64,000 nucleotides of DNA, from NCBI RefSeq assembly GCF_014205765.1, contig NZ_JACIIZ010000006.1:248001-312000 (forward strand), read 5' to 3'. The DNA comes from Nitrospirillum iridis (GTDB lineage Bacteria > Pseudomonadota > Alphaproteobacteria > Azospirillales > Azospirillaceae). The translations under genes and the position numbers were made by a program. A model generated the notes under the pieces. That model did no database searches. It saw only the letters and a list, made by a program, of their open reading frames with translations, and had not been told where the DNA came from. Positions 37,001 through 47,363 of the stretch are shown here, piece after piece; within the stretch, counting starts at the first letter, position 1; the number at the start of each line of letters is the position of its first letter.

Positions 37001-37684
37001 TCAGCCGCCCGCCGTCATCATATAGCCGGCATTGCGCACGGTGCGCAGCAACGGCGGCTCCCCCTCCCCCTCGATCTTCTGGCGCAGCTTGCTGATGTGG
37101 ACGTCGACCACATTGGTCTGCGGATCGAAGTGATAGCCCCAGACCCCTTCCAGCAGCATGGTGCGGGTCACCACCTGGTCGACATGCCGCATCAGATATT
37201 CCAGCAGCTTGAACTCCTGGTTCTGCAGGGCGATGGTCCGCTCGCCCCGCGTCACCTTGCGCGACAGCAGGTTCATGCGCAGATCACCCGCCGCCAGGAT
37301 GGTTTCCGGCACGGCGCCGGTGGGGGCGCGGCGCATGAGCGCGTCCAGCCGGGCCAGCAGTTCCCCAAAGGCGAAGGGCTTGGTCAGATAATCGTCGCCG
37401 CCGCTGCGCAGGCCCTTGATGCGCTCATCCACGCTGCTGAGCGCGCTCAGGATCAGCACGGGGGTTTGCGTGCCCATCTTGCGCAGGGTCTCGATGATGG
37501 TCAGGCCGTCCATGTCGCCGGGCAGCATGCGGTCCATGACGATGGCGTCGAAACGTTCACCCGTGGCCTGGAACAGGCCGTCGCGGCCGTTGTCGACATG
37601 CTCCACGGTGTGCCCCGCCTCGCGCAGGCCCTTCACGACGAAGCGCGACACCCGTTCGTTATCCTCGACCAGCAGCACCTTCAT
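37001..37684 (-). CDS. OmpR/PhoB-family response regulator
   Basis: The 227-residue protein has a receiver domain (MKVLLVEDNERVS; phospho-acceptor Asp51 in IVMDRMLP; conserved Lys in LTKPFAFGELLAR) and a winged-helix output domain (NQEFKLLEYLMRH, TNVVDVHISKLRQKI, RTVRNAGYMM). The ATG at 37684 is chosen over 37690 because the G-rich site touches the earlier one and lies seven bases before the later. Its gene lies 22 bases after the RND pump gene and is coupled to the kinase gene, so the system likely regulates its own efflux operon. Confidence 0.93.
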   Translation of the reverse strand: MKVLLVEDNERVSRFVVKGLREAGHTVEHVDNGRDGLFQATGERFDAIVMDRMLPGDMDGLTIIETLRKMGTQTPVLILSALSSVDERIKGLRSGGDDYLTKPFAFGELLARLDALMRRAPTGAVPETILAAGDLRMNLLSRKVTRGERTIALQNQEFKLLEYLMRHVDQVVTRTMLLEGVWGYHFDPQTNVVDVHISKLRQKIEGEGEPPLLRTVRNAGYMMTAGG

Positions 37685-37706
37685 GGCCATTCCCCCCGCG
37701 CTTCCA

Positions 37707-40700
37707 TCAGTCGCCCGTCCCCAGGGCCACCTGTGGCGCGGCATGCGCCTCTTCCGTCCGCCCCCGGCCCCGCCGGGTCAGCCAATCGTTCACCCGGTCC
37801 AGGTAAAGATAGACCACGGGCGTGGTGAACAGGGTCAGGATTTGGCTGAGGATCAGGCCACCCACCATGGTGACGCCCAGGGGCTTGCGCAGTTCCGACC
37901 CCGTGCCGTTTTCCAGCATCAGCGGCAGGGCTCCCAGCAGGGCCGCCATGGTGGTCATCATGATGGGGCGGAAGCGCAGCAAACAGGCCTGACGGATGGA
38001 CTCGATGGGCGCCAGATGGCGTTCCCGTTCCGCCTGGATGGCGAAGTCCACCATCATGATGCCGTTCTTCTTCACGATGCCGATCAGCAGGATGATGCCG
38101 ATCAGGGCGATGACCGACAGGTCATAGTGGAAGATGATCAGCATCAACAGCGCCCCGACACCCGCCGACGGCAGGGTGGAGAGGATGGTCAGCGGGTGGA
38201 TGTAGCTTTCATACAGCATGCCCAGGATGATGTAGACCGCCACCAGGGCCGCCGCGATCAGGTAGGGCTGGGTCTTCAGCGACGCCTGGAAGGCCTGCGC
38301 TGTGCCCTGGAAGGTGCCGCTGACGGAGGACGGCATGCCCATCTCGGTCTGGGCCTGCTGGATGACCTGCACCGCCTCGCCCAATGAGACGCCGGGCGCC
38401 AGGTTGAATGACAGGGTGACGGCCGGGAACTGGCCCAGATGGTTGATGGACAGGAAGTTGACGTGGTTGGTGTCGTACTTGACGAAGGTGGACAGCGGCA
38501 CCTGCTGACCCGTCACCGGCGACTTGATGTACAGCTTGTTCAGGGTGTCGGGATTGGACTGCAGGTCCGGCGTGATCTCCAGCACCACGTGATAGCTGTT
38601 CAGCTGGGTGAAATACTGGGTCACCTGGCGCTGGCCGAAGGCATCGTACAGCGTGCTGTCGATCAGTGAGGGCTGGATGCCGAAGCGGGCGGCCTGGTCA
38701 CGGTCGATCACCAGGTTCAACGTCGTGCCGTTGGTCTGCTGGTCGGTGGCGACGTCGCGCAGCTGCGGCAGGCCCTGCAGCTTGGCCAGCAGCTTGGGCG
38801 CCCACTCGTTCAGTTCGCCCAGGTCGGCGTCCTGCAGGGTGTACTGGTACTGGGTGCGGGCCAGGCGGCCGCCCACGTTCAGGTCCTGCGCCGCCTGCAG
38901 GAACAGGGTGGCGCCCTTGACCTTGGCCAGCTTGGGCCGCAGCCGGGCGATGATCTGGTCGGCGGTGGCGGTGCGCTGGTCGCGCGGCTTCAGGCCGATG
39001 ACGATGAAGCCGTTGTTGATGGGGCGCCCCCCGCCGCCGACGGAGGTGGCCCAGGCGGCCACGTCCGGATCCTGGGCGACGATGTCGGTCAGCTGGTGCT
39101 GCAGGCGCACCATCTCGGTGAAGGACACGTCCTGCGAGGCGTCGGCCAGGCCGGAAATGATGCCGGTGTCCTGCTGCGGGAAGAAGCCCTTGGGGATGTA
39201 GATATACAGCCCCACCGTGGCCGCCACCGTGGCGAAGAACACCATCAGGGTCAGGCGCTGGTGGCGCAGCACGAAGTCTAGGCCCCGGCCATAGCTGTTC
39301 ACCAGCCATTCGAAGCCGCGTTCGATGAACAGATAGGCCCGGCCGTGGCGGGCGTGCTTCTCATCCTTCAGGAACAGCGCGCTCATCATCGGCGACAGAG
39401 TCAGCGAGACGAAGGCCGAGACGGCGATGGTCATGGTGACGGTGATGGCGAATTCGCGCATCAGGCGGCCGACGATGCCGCCCATCAGCAGCAGGGGGAT
39501 GAACACGGCCACCAGCGACACGCTGATGGACATGATGGTGAAGCCGATCTCACCGGCACCCTTCAGCGCGGCCTCCTTCGGCGACATCCCCTCCTCGATA
39601 TGGCGGTAGATGTTCTCCACCATCACGATGGCGTCGTCGACGACGAAGCCCACGGCGATGGTCAGGCCCATCAGCGACAGGTTGTCCAGGCTGAAGCCCA
39701 GCAGGTACATGAGGCCGGCGGTGCCGAACAGGGCCAACGGCACGGTCACGCCAGGGATCAGCGTGGCCCACAGGTTGCGCAGGAACAGGAAGATGACCAT
39801 GACCACCAGGAAGATGGTCAGCAGCAGGGTGAACTGCACATCCTCCACCGAGGCCTTGATGGTGGTGGTGCGGTCGATCACCTTGTCCATCTTCACGCCC
39901 GGCGGCACGGCGGCCATCACGGTGGACAGCATGTCCTCCACCTTCGACACGATGTCGATGATGTTGGCGCCGGGCTGCTTGAACACCTGCAGGATGATGC
40001 CAGGGCCCTTGTTCTGCCAGGCCAGCAACTGGGTGTTCTCCGGCCCGTCCACCGCCACGCCGATGTCGCGGATGCGCACGGGCGCCCCGTTCTTGTAGGC
40101 AACGATGACGTCGTTCCAGGGCTCCGCCTTCAGCAACTGGTCGTTGTTGTAGATGACGAAGTTGTGGGCGATGCCGTTGATGGACCCCTTGGGCGCGTTG
40201 ATCGTGGCGGTGGGGATGACGGTGGCCACGTCCTCAAGCTGGATGCCCAAGGCGGCGATCTTGGCCGGATCCACCTGCACCCGCACGGCCGGCTTCTGCT
40301 GGCCACCGATGGATACCTGGCCCACGCCTGGGATCTGCGACAGGCGCTGGGCGATGACGTTCTCGGCGAAGTCGTCCACCGTGGTCAGCGGCAGGTTATC
40401 GGAATGGACGGAATAGACCAGGATGGAGCTGTCGGCCGGGTTGATCTTGCGGTAGGTCGGCGGCGACGGCAGGTTCTTGGGCAGCTGCCCCCCGGCGGCG
40501 TCGATGGCGGTCTGCACGTCCTGCGCCGCCGCGTCGATATTGCGGTTCAGGTCGAACTGCAGCGTCACCTGGGTGCTGCCCAGCGTGCTGCTGGAGGTCA
40601 TCTGGCTGACGCCGGGTATGGCGGCGAACTGGGTTTCCAGCGGCTGGGCCACGCTGGACGCCATGGTTTCCGGGCTGGCGCCCGGCAGGTTGGCCGACAC

Positions 40701-40838
40701 CTGGATGGTGGGGAAGTCCACCTGCGGCAGCGGTGCCACCGGCAGCAGCGGGTAGGCCACCATGCCCACCAGCAGGATGCCCAGCATCAGCAGCGAGGTG
40801 GCGATGGGCCGGGTGATGAAGGGGCTGGAGAGGCTCAT
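37707..40838 (-). CDS. RND multidrug efflux permease, MdtB/MdtC (MuxB/C)-type
   Basis: The 1043-residue protein begins [17 protein letters not shown] and carries the twelve-helix RND layout with the proton-relay pair in [18 protein letters not shown]. Blocks such as [20 protein letters not shown] and the second-half [18 protein letters not shown] are typical of the MdtB/MdtC branch. In Escherichia coli MdtB and MdtC work as a heteromer; here only one permease gene is present, so it would have to act as a homotrimer or find a partner elsewhere. Its start overlaps the adaptor stop (ATGA). Confidence 0.92.
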   Translation of the reverse strand: MSLSSPFITRPIATSLLMLGILLVGMVAYPLLPVAPLPQVDFPTIQVSANLPGASPETMASSVAQPLETQFAAIPGVSQMTSSSTLGSTQVTLQFDLNRNIDAAAQDVQTAIDAAGGQLPKNLPSPPTYRKINPADSSILVYSVHSDNLPLTTVDDFAENVIAQRLSQIPGVGQVSIGGQQKPAVRVQVDPAKIAALGIQLEDVATVIPTATINAPKGSINGIAHNFVIYNNDQLLKAEPWNDVIVAYKNGAPVRIRDIGVAVDGPENTQLLAWQNKGPGIILQVFKQPGANIIDIVSKVEDMLSTVMAAVPPGVKMDKVIDRTTTIKASVEDVQFTLLLTIFLVVMVIFLFLRNLWATLIPGVTVPLALFGTAGLMYLLGFSLDNLSLMGLTIAVGFVVDDAIVMVENIYRHIEEGMSPKEAALKGAGEIGFTIMSISVSLVAVFIPLLLMGGIVGRLMREFAITVTMTIAVSAFVSLTLSPMMSALFLKDEKHARHGRAYLFIERGFEWLVNSYGRGLDFVLRHQRLTLMVFFATVAATVGLYIYIPKGFFPQQDTGIISGLADASQDVSFTEMVRLQHQLTDIVAQDPDVAAWATSVGGGGRPINNGFIVIGLKPRDQRTATADQIIARLRPKLAKVKGATLFLQAAQDLNVGGRLARTQYQYTLQDADLGELNEWAPKLLAKLQGLPQLRDVATDQQTNGTTLNLVIDRDQAARFGIQPSLIDSTLYDAFGQRQVTQYFTQLNSYHVVLEITPDLQSNPDTLNKLYIKSPVTGQQVPLSTFVKYDTNHVNFLSINHLGQFPAVTLSFNLAPGVSLGEAVQVIQQAQTEMGMPSSVSGTFQGTAQAFQASLKTQPYLIAAALVAVYIILGMLYESYIHPLTILSTLPSAGVGALLMLIIFHYDLSVIALIGIILLIGIVKKNGIMMVDFAIQAERERHLAPIESIRQACLLRFRPIMMTTMAALLGALPLMLENGTGSELRKPLGVTMVGGLILSQILTLFTTPVVYLYLDRVNDWLTRRGRGRTEEAHAAPQVALGTGD

Positions 40839-42052
40839 GGCTGCTTGCCTTCCGCATGGGCTGGGGTCGCGTCGGCCGTCCTGGCCATTCCAGCCACCGC
40901 CACCTTGGCGCCCGGTTGCAGGCGATAGGCGTTGCTGGTGGTCACCCGCTCACCGGGCTGGAGGCCCTTGGTCACCACGACGGCGTCACCGGTGGTTTCC
41001 GCCGTCTCGATGGGCCGCATCTCCACCGTGTCGTCCGGCTTGACGACATAGGCGTAGACGCCGTTGGGTCCGCGCTGCAAGGCGGCGGTGGGGATGGTCA
41101 GCGCGCCGCGCCGGGTCTGCCTCAGCAGCTTCACGTTCACGAACTGGCCCGGCCACAGATGCTCATCCGCGTTGGCGAACTGGGCCTTCAGGCGCACGGT
41201 GCCGGTGGTCGGGTCGATCTGGTTGTCGACCAGCATGACGGTGCCGGAGGCGAGATCCGTCTTGCCGTCGCGCGACAGGGCGGTGACGGTCAGCGGCCCC
41301 TGCGCCATCGCCTGGCTGACGGCCAGGCGGTCCTCCTCCGGCAGGGTGAAGATGACGGAGATGGGCTGCATCTGCGTCACCACCACGATGCCGGTGGTGC
41401 TGGAGGCATGCAGGTTGTTGCCGGGGTCGACCATGCGGATGCCCGTCCGCCCCTGGATGGGGGAGGTGATACGGGTGTAATCCAACTGGGTCCTGGCGTT
41501 GTCGATAGCGGCCTGGTCGCCCTTCACCTGGGCCACCAGCTGATCCACCTGGGCCTTGGCCGCGTCCACCGTCTGCTTGCTGGCCAGGTTCTGCGGCGCC
41601 AGGCGGGTGTAGCGTTCCAGGTCGGCGCGGGCGTTGGCCAGCTGGGCCTCGTCCTTGGCCTTGGTCGCCAGCGCCTGGTCGTACGCCGCCTGGTAGAGGC
41701 GCGGGTCGATCTGCGCCAGCAGGTCGCCGGGCTTCACCGTCTGGCCTTCGGTGAAGGCGATCTTGTCCAGGGCGCCGTCCACCCGGGTGGTGACCGTCAC
41801 CGTGTTCAGCGACTGTACCGAACCCAGGCCCGCCAGATAGATGGGCGCGTCGGCCGGGGCCGCCAGGGCGGTGTCGACCTCCACCGCGCCGCCACCCTTG
41901 GCGGTGGGGGGCGCCGCCTTGGACGAGGTGGACGGCAGAAGCCCGGCACCCGCCGCGGCCAGGATGAAAAGGCCGCCCAGTCCCGCCATGACGGCGCGGG
42001 TGCGGCTGATGTGCAGGGGTTTCATGGGGGGCGTCATCGGGTTCTTGCTCAT
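40835..42052 (-). CDS. RND efflux periplasmic adaptor, MdtA-like
   Basis: The 405-residue protein has an N-terminal hydrophobic segment (about 20-40) as signal or anchor. It then has lipoyl half 1 ([18 protein letters not shown]), a helical hairpin with [21 protein letters not shown], lipoyl half 2 ([18 protein letters not shown]), a beta-barrel ([32 protein letters not shown]) and a membrane-proximal domain. These match MdtA. It lies four bases after the outer-membrane factor gene. The start site is uncertain: ATG 42052 lacks a strong ribosome-binding site, and translational coupling is likely. Confidence 0.9.
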   Translation of the reverse strand: MSKNPMTPPMKPLHISRTRAVMAGLGGLFILAAAGAGLLPSTSSKAAPPTAKGGGAVEVDTALAAPADAPIYLAGLGSVQSLNTVTVTTRVDGALDKIAFTEGQTVKPGDLLAQIDPRLYQAAYDQALATKAKDEAQLANARADLERYTRLAPQNLASKQTVDAAKAQVDQLVAQVKGDQAAIDNARTQLDYTRITSPIQGRTGIRMVDPGNNLHASSTTGIVVVTQMQPISVIFTLPEEDRLAVSQAMAQGPLTVTALSRDGKTDLASGTVMLVDNQIDPTTGTVRLKAQFANADEHLWPGQFVNVKLLRQTRRGALTIPTAALQRGPNGVYAYVVKPDDTVEMRPIETAETTGDAVVVTKGLQPGERVTTSNAYRLQPGAKVAVAGMARTADATPAHAEGKQP

Positions 42053-42056
42053 GATG

Positions 42057-43472
42057 TCAGCTCTGCCTCCAGCCGCCGCCCAGCGCGTTGTACAGACCCA
42101 CCAGGGCCTGCAGGCGACTGAACCGGGCCTGGACCAGGGCGTCGTTGGCACTGAACAGGGCGGTTTCGGTGTTGAGGACCGTCAGGACGGTGATGGTGCC
42201 GGCCGCCATCTGGGCCTGCGCCAGCTCATAGGCATGGCGCGCCGTGGCCGTGGCCTGTTCCTGGCGGGCCACCTGGTCCGTCGTCTCCTTCACGGCGGTC
42301 AGCGCGTCCTCCACATTGGCGAAGGCCGAGCGGACGGACTTGCGGTACGTGGCCACCAACTCGTCATAGCGGGCCTGGGCGTTGGCGTATTGCCCCTCCA
42401 GCGCGCCGCCCTGGAAGATGGGCTGGGTCAGGCCGGCGGCCAATGAGAAGAGGGCGCTGCCCGGATCGAACAGGTGGGACAGGGCCGTGCTGGCGTAGCC
42501 GCCGGACGCGGTCAGGTCGATGCTGGGGAAGAAGGCGGCGCGGGCCACGGTGATGTTGGCGTTGGCGGCCTTCAGCTGCGCCTCGGCCTCCGCCACGTCC
42601 GGCCGGCGGGCCAGCAGATCCGACGGCAGGCCCGGCGCCACCGCGGGCAGCGACAGGCCGGCCAGGGTGTCGCCCTCCGCCAGGTCGACAGCCTCCGGCA
42701 TCTGGCCCAGCAGGATGGCCAGGGCGTTGACCGACTGGCGGTACTGCTGGCGCAGGGGCGGCAAGGCGGCGTTCAGGGTGGCGACGGTGGTTTCCTGCTG
42801 CGCCACGTCCAGCGCCGTGACCGTGCCCGCGTCGGCCTGGCGGCGCAGGCCCTCCAGCACGGCAGTGGCGTTGGCCAGGTTGTCCTCCGCCACCCGCACC
42901 CGCTCGCGCAGTTCCAGGGACTGGAAATAGCTGGTGGCGACGCTGCTCAGCACCGTCAGGCGTACCGTTTCCAGATCATAGCGGCTGGCATCCGCCGTGG
43001 CCACGGCGGCGGCGGCCGACGCCCGGTTCTTGCCCCAGAAGTCCAGCTCATAACTGGCGTTCAGGCCCACGCTGTGGGCGGTGGACGTCTGGGCCACGCC
43101 GGAATTCTTGGTGCGCTCATGGTTCAGGTCGGCGGAGGCCCCCACGGTGGGCAGCAGGGCCGCACCCGCCACCTGGGCCTGGGCATCGGCCTCGCGCACC
43201 CGCGCCATGGCGGCGGCCAGGTCGTCATTGGCGCCCTGCGCCTGGGCGATGTAGCGGTCCAGCTGGGCCGAGCCGAAACCCGTCCACCAGTCCGCCGCCG
43301 GCCAGGCGGCCGTGGGGGCGGCGGGGGCTTCCTTCCAGGCCGGCGGCGCGGCCAGGTCGGGGGGCTGGTAGTCCGGCCCGACGGAGCAGCCGACCAAGGC
43401 CAGCAAGGCCACGCCGGCCAGCCAGCGGCCCCGGGGGCGAAGAGGGGGAAGGGGAGACATCGGCAGCATCAT
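42057..43472 (-). CDS. NodT-family outer-membrane efflux lipoprotein (first gene of the five-gene operon)
   Basis: The 471-residue protein has a lipoprotein signal with the lipobox LALVGC (Cys29), then [10 protein letters not shown], a common OprM/NodT start. The core has two efflux repeats ([45 protein letters not shown]) and ends LYNALGGGW. It supplies the outer-membrane duct for the adaptor and RND pump that follow on the same transcript. The gene order, channel-adaptor-pump-regulator-kinase, makes this a self-contained, self-regulated unit. Confidence 0.9.
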   Translation of the reverse strand: MMLPMSPLPPLRPRGRWLAGVALLALVGCSVGPDYQPPDLAAPPAWKEAPAAPTAAWPAADWWTGFGSAQLDRYIAQAQGANDDLAAAMARVREADAQAQVAGAALLPTVGASADLNHERTKNSGVAQTSTAHSVGLNASYELDFWGKNRASAAAAVATADASRYDLETVRLTVLSSVATSYFQSLELRERVRVAEDNLANATAVLEGLRRQADAGTVTALDVAQQETTVATLNAALPPLRQQYRQSVNALAILLGQMPEAVDLAEGDTLAGLSLPAVAPGLPSDLLARRPDVAEAEAQLKAANANITVARAAFFPSIDLTASGGYASTALSHLFDPGSALFSLAAGLTQPIFQGGALEGQYANAQARYDELVATYRKSVRSAFANVEDALTAVKETTDQVARQEQATATARHAYELAQAQMAAGTITVLTVLNTETALFSANDALVQARFSRLQALVGLYNALGGGWRQS

Positions 43473-43760
43473 CGTCCAGAGAGCGGGTTCCCCTGGTGAG
43501 GGGAATGGTCACCTTGGACGGCACGCTAACGCCGGGCAGGTTTAGCCAGCGTGGGCGATTCATTAACTCCGCTTAATCTGGAAGGGTCGCTGGACGCATC
43601 ATATTTTACATTTATCTTATGTTCTTGTCCGTGTTTTACACTTGACTGCCGCTTTGTCGCCGCATCACCATCCCACAGCCGAATACGATCGGCTGTGGAA
43701 TATCCGCACCGGCACCAGCCAATCCGATCCCGGCCCATCCTGTCGAGGCAGACCATCGCC

Positions 43761-44771
43761 ATGTCCCATTCAGCCCACCGCCTGTTGATCGTCGCCCTGT
43801 CGCTGATGGCCTTTCTGCCCCTGGCGCCGCAAGCGCAGGCTGAAACGAAGGAGTTGCGCATCGCGCAGCAGTTCGGCATCGGCTATCTGCCCTTCATCGT
43901 CGCCAAGGAACGCAGGTTGATCGAAGGGGAGGCGGTCAGGGCGGGCCTGCCGGCGCCGCAGGTGGAGTGGATCACGCTTTCCGGCGCCGCCGCGATGAAT
44001 GAGGCGCTGATCGCCGGCAGCCTGGACATCGCCAGCGCCGGCATCGCCCCCATGATCCTGACGTGGGACAAGACGCGGGGCACGGCCGACATCATCGGCG
44101 TGGCGGCGCTGGGCTCCATGCCCAACGTGCTGACCAGCAACAATCCCGCCGTCAAAAGCCTGCGCGATTTCACCGACAAGGACCGTATCGCCCTACCCTC
44201 GGTGAAGGTGGGCTTCCAGCCCATCGTGCTGCAGATGGCGGCCGAGCAGACCTTCGGCCAATACGACAAGCTGGACAACCTGACGGTCAGCCTGCCCCAC
44301 CCCGACGCCACAGCCCAGCTGCTGTCCGGCCAGTCAGAGATCACGGCCCACTTCACCGCCCCGCCCTTCATCCAGCAGCAGTTGGCCAGCGGCAAGGCGC
44401 ACGCGGTGCTGAACAGCTACGACGTGCTGGGGGGACCGCACACCTTCAACGCCGCCTATTCCACCAAGCGCTTCGTCGAAGCCAACCCCAAGACCATCGC
44501 CGTCCTGGTGGCGGCCCTGGACGCGGCCAACGCCTGGATCACCGCCAACCCGGCGGAGGCCGCCAAGCTGTACATCGCGGCGGAGAAGTCCAAGCTGGAC
44601 CCCGCCTTCGTCGAGGCCATCATCCGCGATCCGCAGGTGCGCTTCACCACCGCGCCGGAGCGGGCGACCGTCTTCTCCGCCTTTCTGTTCAAGATCGGCC
44701 TGATCAAGCGGAACCCCGCCAGCTGGACCGAGTTGTTCCAGGCGGGCCTATGGACCAAGGCCGGGAGCTGA
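43761..44771 (+). CDS. ABC transporter substrate-binding protein, sulfonate/nitrate (NMT1/SsuA-like) type
   Basis: The 336-residue protein has a Sec signal peptide (about 1-29, ending AQAE after QAQA). Its binding domain begins LRIAQQFGIGYLPFIVAKE, with VEWITLSGAAAMNEALIAGSLDIASAGIAP, as in SsuA/TauA/NMT1-like proteins. It would capture a small sulfonate, nitrate or pyrimidine-like solute in the periplasm and deliver it to the permease encoded downstream. ATG 43761 is used (GAGG upstream); a longer in-frame frame from 43551 lacks family similarity. It starts a four-gene unit with ATPase, permease and dioxygenase genes. Confidence 0.85.
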   Translation: MSHSAHRLLIVALSLMAFLPLAPQAQAETKELRIAQQFGIGYLPFIVAKERRLIEGEAVRAGLPAPQVEWITLSGAAAMNEALIAGSLDIASAGIAPMILTWDKTRGTADIIGVAALGSMPNVLTSNNPAVKSLRDFTDKDRIALPSVKVGFQPIVLQMAAEQTFGQYDKLDNLTVSLPHPDATAQLLSGQSEITAHFTAPPFIQQQLASGKAHAVLNSYDVLGGPHTFNAAYSTKRFVEANPKTIAVLVAALDAANAWITANPAEAAKLYIAAEKSKLDPAFVEAIIRDPQVRFTTAPERATVFSAFLFKIGLIKRNPASWTELFQAGLWTKAGS

Positions 44772-44775
44772 CACC

Positions 44776-45600
44776 ATGGGCGTGACCTTGCGGGTGGCGG
44801 AACCCGACCCGCTGCTGAGCCTGGACGGTGTCACCCTGCGCTATGGCAGTGGGGCCAGCGCCGTCACGGCGGTGCAGGACATCACGGTCGACCTGGCCGT
44901 CGGCGACCGTCTGGTGCTGCTGGGCCCGTCCGGCTGCGGTAAATCCAGCCTGCTGCGCGCCGTGGGTGGCTTCCAGCCGGTGGATGGGGGCCGCATCCAT
45001 CTGCGCGGCAAGCCGGTGGGCAAACCCGGGCCCGACCGCATGGCGGTGTTCCAGGAATTCGACCAGTTGCTGCCATGGCGCACCGTGCTCGGCAATGTGC
45101 GTTACGCCCTGCAACGCGGGCGCGGGCTGGACCGGGCCACGGCCGGGAAGCGGGCCCGTGACTGGATTGGCCGCGTCGGCCTGACCCGCGTCCTGGACGC
45201 CTATCCCCATACACTGTCCGGCGGCATGAAGCAGCGCGTGGCCATCGCCCGCGCCTTCGCCCTGGAACCCGACCTGCTGCTGATGGATGAGCCGTTCGCG
45301 GCGCTTGACGCGCTCACCCGCCGGCAGATGCAGGACGAATTGCTGGCCTTGTGCGAGCAGACGGGCGCCAGCGTCCTGTTCGTCACCCACGGCATTGATG
45401 AGGCCATCCGCGTCGGGACCCACGTCCTGTCCCTGTCCCCCCATCCCGGCCGCATGAAGGCCCTGATCCCCGTCCCCCTTGCCGCCCGCCAGCGCGGCAC
45501 CACGGCCTTCGCCCAGTTGGAGGCCAGCCTGCAGGCCGACCTGCTGGGGGAGGCTGACCAGGACACCGCCCCGCCGTCGGGGGAGCGCCGCCATGGCTGA
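44776..45600 (+). CDS. ABC transporter ATP-binding protein, SsuB/TauB-like
   Basis: The 274-residue ATPase has Walker A GPSGCGKSS, a Q-loop in MAVFQEFDQLLPWRTV, the signature LSGGMKQRVAIARA, Walker B LLLMDEPFAALD and the H-loop in LFVTHGIDEA. The motif LLPWRTV after the Q-loop is typical for nitrate/sulfonate/taurine importers. It starts four bases after the binding-protein stop and overlaps the permease start by eight bases. Confidence 0.92.
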   Translation: MGVTLRVAEPDPLLSLDGVTLRYGSGASAVTAVQDITVDLAVGDRLVLLGPSGCGKSSLLRAVGGFQPVDGGRIHLRGKPVGKPGPDRMAVFQEFDQLLPWRTVLGNVRYALQRGRGLDRATAGKRARDWIGRVGLTRVLDAYPHTLSGGMKQRVAIARAFALEPDLLLMDEPFAALDALTRRQMQDELLALCEQTGASVLFVTHGIDEAIRVGTHVLSLSPHPGRMKALIPVPLAARQRGTTAFAQLEASLQADLLGEADQDTAPPSGERRHG

Positions 45601-46432
45601 CGCCACCCTTGCCGCCCCCGCTGCAACCGCCCCTGCCGCCGCCCCCGCCGACCAGGCGAGCCGCCTGCGCTTCAACGGCTGGCGCAAGGTGGTCTTGCTG
45701 CTGGGCCTGGCCCTGCTGTGGGAAGGTTATGCCCGCCATCTGGGCAACGCCCTGCTGCTGCCCACCTTCAGCGCCACGGTGCGCGCCCTGGTGGAGGGGT
45801 TCGCGTCGGGCGAGCTGCTGGCCCGCACCGCCACCTCGCTGGAACTACTGCTGATGGGGTATGGCGCCGGGTTGGTGCTGGCGGCGCTATTGACGGCACT
45901 GGCCAGCCTGTCGCGCTGGGGGGCGGAGTTGCTGGAGCTGCTGACCGCCATGCTGAACCCGCTGCCGGCGGTGGCCCTGCTGCCCGTGGCGCTGCTGTGG
46001 TTCGGCATCGGCGCGCCCAGCCTGGTCTTCGTCATCACCCACGCCGTGCTGTGGCCGGTTGCCCTGTCGTCCTACGCCGGGTTCCGGTCGGTGCCGCGCA
46101 CCCTGCGCATGACCGGGCGCAACCTGGGCCTATCGGCCCCCCGCTTCATCATCGAGATCCTGATGCCGGCTGCCTTGCCGCAAATCCTGGCGGGCCTGCG
46201 CCTGGGCTGGGCCTTCGCCTGGCGCACCCTGATCGCGGCCGAGCTGGTGTTCGGCGTCAGCGCCCGGTCGGGCGGCATCGGCTGGTTCATCTACACCAAT
46301 CGCGCCCAGCTTGAGACGGCCAACGTCTTCGCCGGGCTTCTGACCATCATTCTGGTGGGCCTGATCGTGGAAGCGCTGCTGTTCCGCGGCGCCGCCCGGG
46401 CCACCATCCAACGCTGGGGACAGGAACAATGA
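45593..46432 (+). CDS. ABC transporter permease, SsuC/TauC-like
   Basis: The 279-residue protein has an Ala/Pro-rich cytoplasmic N-terminus and about six transmembrane helices. The ATPase-contact loop (EAA motif) is in the TGRNLGLSAPRFIIEILMPAALPQILAGL region, split here around residues 178-207. ATG 45593 lies inside the end of the ATPase gene, and a longer in-frame start would overlap it further without similarity. The stop overlaps the dioxygenase start (ATGA). It forms the inner-membrane channel for the solute caught by the binding protein. Confidence 0.9.
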   Translation: MADATLAAPAATAPAAAPADQASRLRFNGWRKVVLLLGLALLWEGYARHLGNALLLPTFSATVRALVEGFASGELLARTATSLELLLMGYGAGLVLAALLTALASLSRWGAELLELLTAMLNPLPAVALLPVALLWFGIGAPSLVFVITHAVLWPVALSSYAGFRSVPRTLRMTGRNLGLSAPRFIIEILMPAALPQILAGLRLGWAFAWRTLIAAELVFGVSARSGGIGWFIYTNRAQLETANVFAGLLTIILVGLIVEALLFRGAARATIQRWGQEQ

Positions 46433-47337
46433 CCGCCGCCGCGCGCACTGTGCCGCAAACTGACGCCACTTTCGAAATCCGTGAAATCCCCGGGGTGCTG
46501 GGGGCGGAAATCATCGGTCTGGATTTGGGGCGGCCGTTGTCGGAGGCGGACTTCCTGCGCATCCGCCGCACCTTGGCCGAACACCAGGTGGTGGTGGTCC
46601 GGGATCAGGCCGCCCTGACGCCGGACCAGCACATCGCCTTCAGCCGGCGCTTCGGCCCGCTGGACATCCACATCCAGCACCATTTCCACCTGCCCGGCCA
46701 TCCGGAGATCCTGGTGGTATCCAACGTCATCGAGGATGGCCGCCCCATCGGCCTGGCCGACGCCGGCCGCTACTGGCATTCCGACCTGTCATACATGGCC
46801 CTGCCCAGCCTAGGGTCGCTGCTGCATGCCCGCGAGATTCCGGCCGATGCCGGCGACACCCTGTTCGCCAGCCTGGCCGCCGCCTATGAGGCCCTGCCGA
46901 TTGAAACCCAACGTCGGCTGCACGGCCTGACGGCCGTGCACAGCTATGCCGCCCGCAACCGCGCCCAGCAGGCGGTGACCGGCGACCTGCGCCCCGGCCT
47001 GACGGCGGAGCAGGAGGCGAAGGTGCCGCCCGTCATCCACCCGGTGGTGCGGGTCCACCCGGAAACCGGCCGGCCGTCCCTTTTCATCAGCGAGGGCTTC
47101 ACCACCCGCATCGTGGAATTGCCGGAGAAGGAGAGCAGAACCCTGCTGGCGGAGCTGTTCGCCCACAGCGTCCAGGACCGCTTCATCTATCGCCACCGCT
47201 GGCGGCCGGACGATCTGGTCATCTGGGATAACCGCCAGGGCATTCATCTCGCCACTGGCGTCCCGCCGGACGTGCGCCGCACCCTCTATCGCACCACCGT
47301 GCGCGGCGACACGCCGCGGGGCGTCGCCACGTCCTGA
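46429..47337 (+). CDS. TauD/TfdA-family Fe(II)/2-oxoglutarate dioxygenase
   Basis: The 302-residue enzyme has the iron-binding facial triad His117-x-Asp119 (RYWHSDLSY) and His273 (WDNRQGIHLATG), and arginines near 284-288 (DVRRTLYR) for 2-oxoglutarate. The N-terminal region GVLGAEIIGLDLGRPLS is typical. TauD oxidises taurine to release sulfite; relatives act on alkylsulfonates, alkylsulfates or aryloxy acids. Its coupling to a sulfonate-type transporter suggests sulfur scavenging from an organosulfur compound. A 16-base tandem duplication spans its stop codon. Confidence 0.88.
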   Translation: MTAAARTVPQTDATFEIREIPGVLGAEIIGLDLGRPLSEADFLRIRRTLAEHQVVVVRDQAALTPDQHIAFSRRFGPLDIHIQHHFHLPGHPEILVVSNVIEDGRPIGLADAGRYWHSDLSYMALPSLGSLLHAREIPADAGDTLFASLAAAYEALPIETQRRLHGLTAVHSYAARNRAQQAVTGDLRPGLTAEQEAKVPPVIHPVVRVHPETGRPSLFISEGFTTRIVELPEKESRTLLAELFAHSVQDRFIYRHRWRPDDLVIWDNRQGIHLATGVPPDVRRTLYRTTVRGDTPRGVATS

Positions 47338-47363
47338 AGGGTCAGGGTCCTGAAGGGTCAGGG
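47332..47363. repeat. 16-base tandem duplication over two convergent stop codons
   Basis: TCCTGAAGGGTCAGGG is present twice without a gap (47332-47347 and 47348-47363). The TGA in the first copy ends the dioxygenase gene on the plus strand; the TCA in the second copy is the TGA stop of the convergent DUF2268 gene. Each unit therefore carries a stop for both strands. Confidence 0.85.
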
